The notes under the pieces were generated by a model, which searched no databases, had not been told where the DNA came from, and saw nothing but the letters and a program-made list of their open reading frames with translations. The position numbers and the translations under genes are program-made. A DNA stretch of 38,163 nucleotides. It comes from Planctomycetota bacterium. GTDB lineage: Bacteria; Planctomycetota; JAFGQW01. This document shows positions 35,378-38,163 of this stretch, one piece after another (position 1 is the first letter of the stretch; each line of letters begins with the position of its first letter). Location of the stretch: positions 1 to 38,163 of the forward strand of contig JAFGQW010000343.1 of the NCBI GenBank assembly GCA_016935485.1. The letters run 5' to 3'.

Positions 35378-37165
35378 ATGTTCGCGACGGCGCTCCGAAG
35401 CCACACGTGCGGCGAGCTCCGCGCGGCGGACGCAGGAACCCGGGTCGCCCTGGCGGGCTGGGTTCAGTCCTGGCGCAATCACGGCGGACTGCTCTTCGTG
35501 GATCTGCGGGATCGCTTCGGCATCACCCAGGTGGTGATTCACCCCGACGAGACGACGGAGGCGGTGGCGATCAGCGCGCGGCTTCGGGCGGAGTTCGTGG
35601 TGCGGGCCGAGGGCGTGGTGCGCCTGAGACCGGGGGACAACCGCAACCCGAACCGGGCCACCGGCGAGATCGAGGTCAAGGCCGAGCGCGTGGAGGTGCT
35701 CGGCGAGGCGGCGCCGCTTCCGCTCGAGATCGGCGCTGCCGTCACGGTCGCCGAGGAAGTCCGGCTCCGCTACCGGTTTCTCGATCTCCGCCGGGCGCCG
35801 ATGCAGGAGACGCTCCGGTTTCGCCACGCCTTCTTCCTCGCCGTGCGCCGCCACCTGGATGCGTGCGGTTTCCTCGAGATCGAGACGCCGGTGCTGACAC
35901 GCAGCACCCCGGAAGGCGCGCGCGACTACCTGGTGCCGAGCCGGACCCGGCCCGGGCACTTCTTTGCGCTGCCCCAGTCTCCCCAGCTCTTCAAGCAGAT
36001 CCTCATGCTCGCGGGCTACGATCGCTACGCGCAGATCGTCAAGTGCTTTCGCGACGAGGATCTGCGGGCCAACCGCCAGCCGGAGTTCACGCAGCTCGAC
36101 CTGGAGATGGCGTTCGTCTCGGAAGAGGACGTGTTCAGCGTCGTGGAGGGGCTGTGCCAGGCGGCGGTGAGAAGCGTGCTGGGGCGCGAGCTCGCGGTGC
36201 CGTTTGGGCGTCTGTCCTACGCCGAGGCGATCGAGCGCTATGGTCTCGACAAGCCGGACCTCCGCTTCGGGCTGCCGCTGTGCGACGTGAGCGAGATCGC
36301 GCGCCGCTGTGGTTTCCGCGTGTTCGCCGAGACCGTGGCGCGCGGCGGCATCGTCAAGGGACTGCGGGTTCCCCAGGGCGGGGCGCTGAGCCGCAAGGAC
36401 ATCGACGGCCTCGAGGCGTTCGTGAGGGACTACGGCGCGCGGGGACTGGCGTGGGTGAAGCTCGGCGAATCCGGTGCGGCGGCGGGCGGCATCTCGCGGT
36501 GGCTCTCCGCCGAGGAGCTCCGGGGGCTTGCCGCGCGCCTCGAGGGGCTGCCCGGCGACCTGCTCGTGTTCCTCGCGGATCGGCCTCGCGTCGTCCATCA
36601 GGGCCTGGGCGAGCTGCGCCGCCTGATCGGCAAGCGTCTGGAGCTCTGCGATCCGGGGCAGCTCAACTTCTGCTGGGTGACCGACTTCCCGCTCTTCGAG
36701 GTCGACGAGACGAGCGGCGCGATCCAGGCGTGCCACCACCCGTTCACCGCTCCCCGGCCGGCGGATCTGGAGCGCCTGGCCGCCGACCCGGCCGGCGTTC
36801 GGGCGCGGGCCTACGATCTGATCTTGAACGGGGAGGAGCTCGGCGGCGGCAGCATCCGGATCCACGAGCCGGAGGTCCAGCGGCGCGTCTTTGCCGTCCT
36901 CGGCATCGACGAACGGCGCGCCGAGGAACGGTTCGGGTTCTTCCTCGAGGCGCTCCGGTTCGGCACGCCGCCGCACGGTGGCATCGCCCTGGGCCTGGAC
37001 CGGTTCGTGATGTTGCTCCGCGGACTGGAGAGCATCCGGGACGTGATCGCCTTTCCCAAGACCGCCAGCGCGACCTGCCTGATGACCGGCGCGCCGGCGC
37101 CCGTGGATCCCGCGCAGCTCGCCGAGCTGGGGATCGCGCTCCGCCCGGGGCCGGAGCGGCCCTGA
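35378..37165 (+). CDS. aspS: Aspartyl-tRNA synthetase, probably non-discriminating
   Basis: The protein has 595 residues, full bacterial length. It has an N-terminal OB-fold anticodon-binding domain, class II motifs and a bacterial GAD insertion. Visible motifs are PEGARDYLVPSR (about 178-190), FALPQSPQLFKQ, motif 2 FRDEDLRANRQPEFTQ (from about 225) and motif 3 GIALGLDRFVMLL (about 535-547). Near the N-terminus, WRNHGG places His35 at the position where His marks non-discriminating enzymes (Pseudomonas aeruginosa H31) and Leu marks discriminating ones (E. coli L30). The enzyme may thus also charge tRNA-Asn, needing GatCAB for correction; this is inferred. ATG 35378 has GGGGGGAG just upstream; the longer frame is rejected. 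It precedes rpmI-rplT. Confidence 0.96.
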   Translation: MFATALRSHTCGELRAADAGTRVALAGWVQSWRNHGGLLFVDLRDRFGITQVVIHPDETTEAVAISARLRAEFVVRAEGVVRLRPGDNRNPNRATGEIEVKAERVEVLGEAAPLPLEIGAAVTVAEEVRLRYRFLDLRRAPMQETLRFRHAFFLAVRRHLDACGFLEIETPVLTRSTPEGARDYLVPSRTRPGHFFALPQSPQLFKQILMLAGYDRYAQIVKCFRDEDLRANRQPEFTQLDLEMAFVSEEDVFSVVEGLCQAAVRSVLGRELAVPFGRLSYAEAIERYGLDKPDLRFGLPLCDVSEIARRCGFRVFAETVARGGIVKGLRVPQGGALSRKDIDGLEAFVRDYGARGLAWVKLGESGAAAGGISRWLSAEELRGLAARLEGLPGDLLVFLADRPRVVHQGLGELRRLIGKRLELCDPGQLNFCWVTDFPLFEVDETSGAIQACHHPFTAPRPADLERLAADPAGVRARAYDLILNGEELGGGSIRIHEPEVQRRVFAVLGIDERRAEERFGFFLEALRFGTPPHGGIALGLDRFVMLLRGLESIRDVIAFPKTASATCLMTGAPAPVDPAQLAELGIALRPGPERP

Positions 37166-37293
37166 GCCGGGCCGGCCGGCAAGCGGTTTCGGGCTCGGCG
37201 GGCGCACGGGAGAAAACGCTTGCCTGGCCCGGCTTCCTGATTCAGGATTCCGCTTCCTTTTCAGGGAGCGGGGTGCAGACCGAGGAAGCCGAA

Positions 37294-37345
37294 CCCGGGC
37301 GCGCAGGTGCCTTCGGGAGAGGGACGCGGCGGCTGTGCACCCGGG
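37294..37345 (+). promoter_or_regulatory. rpmI leader hairpin occluding the ribosome binding site
   Basis: Twelve bases at 37294-37305 (CCCGGGCGCGCA) can pair with 37334-37345 (TGTGCACCCGGG), with one mismatch and one G-U pair. A CC-TTCG-GG mini-loop lies inside. The right arm includes the GGG of the putative Shine-Dalgarno GGGAG (37343-37347), ten bases before the rpmI ATG. L20 represses this operon in E. coli and Bacillus through leader RNA, so this could be an analogous control element. A second hairpin (CCGCTTCC with GGGAGCGG, about 37250-37272) lies upstream. Confidence 0.45.
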
Positions 37346-37357
37346 AGTCCGTGATCC

Positions 37358-37564
37358 ATGGCCACCAAGACGAAGTTCAAGACCGTGAAGAGCGTCGCCA
37401 AGCGCTTCAAGGCCACGCGCCGCGGCAAGGTCAAGCGCAATCGCGCGTACGCCCGCCACCTCAAGGCGTGCAAGAGCCCCAAGCAGAGGCGCCGGTTGCG
37501 CCGCACGGCCACCGTGGACAGGAACCAGGTTCGTACCATTCTGCGGGCGCTGGGCGCCAGGTAG
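37358..37564 (+). CDS. rpmI: 50S ribosomal protein L35
   Basis: The protein has 68 residues and is very basic. It contains KTVKSVAKRFKATRRGKVKR and the following HLKACKSPKQRRRLRR, which are the standard L35 core. It is a component of the large ribosomal subunit. infC, which usually precedes it, is not here: aspS lies 192 bases upstream. rplT follows after 27 bases. Confidence 0.97.
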   Translation: MATKTKFKTVKSVAKRFKATRRGKVKRNRAYARHLKACKSPKQRRRLRRTATVDRNQVRTILRALGAR

Positions 37565-37591
37565 TTCGGCCTGGAGAGGGAGCGAAGAGCA

Positions 37592-37948
37592 ATGAGGGTC
37601 AAGCGCGGGGCGACCAAGCACCGGCGGAAGAAGCGAGTGCTGAAGGCGGCCAAGGGGTACTGGGGCGGGCGGAGCAAGCGGTTCCGCATGGCGCGTGAGT
37701 CCGTGCGCCGCGCGTGGGTCTACGCGTACGCCCACCGCAAACGGCGCAAGCGCGACTTCCGCCGGCTGTGGATCACGCGGATCAGCGCGGCCGTCCGGCG
37801 GCACGGGGCCAGTTACAGCCGGTTCATCAAGGGTCTGCGGAACGCCGGGATCGAGGTCGATCGCAAGGTGCTTGCCGATCTGGCGGTTCGGGACGAGAGC
37901 GCATTTGACGCGCTGGTTCACGCCGCCGGGGTCGCCCAATCGGCCTGA
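37592..37948 (+). CDS. rplT: 50S ribosomal protein L20
   Basis: The protein has 118 residues. It has the L20 start [41 protein letters not shown] and the C-terminal RNA-binding domain ([24 protein letters not shown]). L20 binds 23S rRNA early in 50S assembly and commonly represses its own operon. A GAGGGAG ribosome binding site precedes the ATG. The gene is complete. Confidence 0.98.
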   Translation: MRVKRGATKHRRKKRVLKAAKGYWGGRSKRFRMARESVRRAWVYAYAHRKRRKRDFRRLWITRISAAVRRHGASYSRFIKGLRNAGIEVDRKVLADLAVRDESAFDALVHAAGVAQSA

Positions 37949-38163
37949 TTGCCTGGCGCGGGCTCTTCGCGCGCGGCGACCACGTTTCGGCGGCCGCGCG
38001 CGGCGTCGGCGCCGGGAAGCCTCTGCGGCGCGCGGCTTTGCGGCAGGACGGCTCCTGCGCCCGTCTCTCCGGCAGTGTCGGCCCGCCGACAACGAGCGTG
38101 GAAACAACTCGGTTGGCCGGCAAGCGCGCCGCCGGCGCACGGCGGATCCTGAGGGCGGCGGCA
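37949..38163. other. Sequence after rplT, no gene seen
   Basis: About 215 GC-rich bases. The open frames here have no recognisable motif and no ribosome binding site. No T-run terminator follows rplT within the window. pheS, often next in this operon, does not begin here. Confidence 0.6.

Noticed and set aside
37220-37248. Promoter for rpmI (TTGCCT, then CAGGAT after 17 bases)
   Set aside because: The -10 matches only three of six positions, so read-through from aspS is as likely.
34847-38140. 1097-residue minus-strand frame crossing aspS, rpmI and rplT
   Set aside because: It is a shadow of three certain plus-strand genes and has no recognisable domain.
37949-38152. Small ORF after rplT
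   Set aside because: No ribosome binding site, Ala/Arg/Pro-rich, no similarity to PheS or any small protein I know.

Overview
The window comes from a high-GC, Gram-negative bacterium. The evidence is codon use strongly biased to G/C at third positions, lipoprotein signal peptides, periplasmic parvulin/SurA-type chaperones and a type II secretion (T2SS) pseudopilin set. No rRNA, tRNA, CRISPR array or insertion sequence was seen. LamG-bearing pseudopilins, a membrane-anchored SurA-like protein and many TPR proteins recall Planctomycetota and related MAG lineages. That placement is a guess from gene style, not a proof.

Region 1 (1-18394, + strand) is one long, tightly packed cluster for a T2SS or type IV pilus-like machine. 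It encodes a double-FHA membrane protein, a PilM-PilN/GspL-like protein, a GspM/PilO-like protein and a TPR protein with a C-terminal beta-rich domain. The pseudopilins follow in the order G, H, K, J, I, and then an exported protein with a DnaJ-like CxxCxG zinc motif. Two pseudopilins are heavily decorated. GspH carries an inserted LamG-like domain. GspK is 1737 residues long, with a LamG-like domain and several copies of a short beta module. The secretin, ATPase and platform genes (GspD, E, F) are not in the window. A rho-independent terminator (18462-18494) closes the cluster.

Region 2 (18530-22804, + strand) holds a parvulin lipoprotein, scpB with an extended acidic tail, and a membrane-anchored SurA/PpiD-like protein that has its own good promoter.

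Region 3 (22798-25554) holds rnpA-yidD on the minus strand, facing away from a HEAT-repeat lipoprotein gene across an unusually AT-rich promoter region. A minus-strand TPR lipoprotein gene follows. rpmH and yidC are not beside rnpA.

Region 4 (25702-34991, - strand), in transcription order, encodes two small AtpI/AtpZ-like membrane proteins, atpB, E, F, H, A, G and D, then ndk, then an NFACT/RqcH-type ribosome quality-control protein. The epsilon gene atpC is absent from its usual place after atpD.

Region 5 (35378-37948, + strand) encodes aspS (with a residue typical of non-discriminating AspRS), rpmI and rplT. infC is not next to them. A leader hairpin upstream of rpmI covers most of its Shine-Dalgarno sequence. 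A 386-base divergent promoter region separates aspS from the ATP synthase genes.
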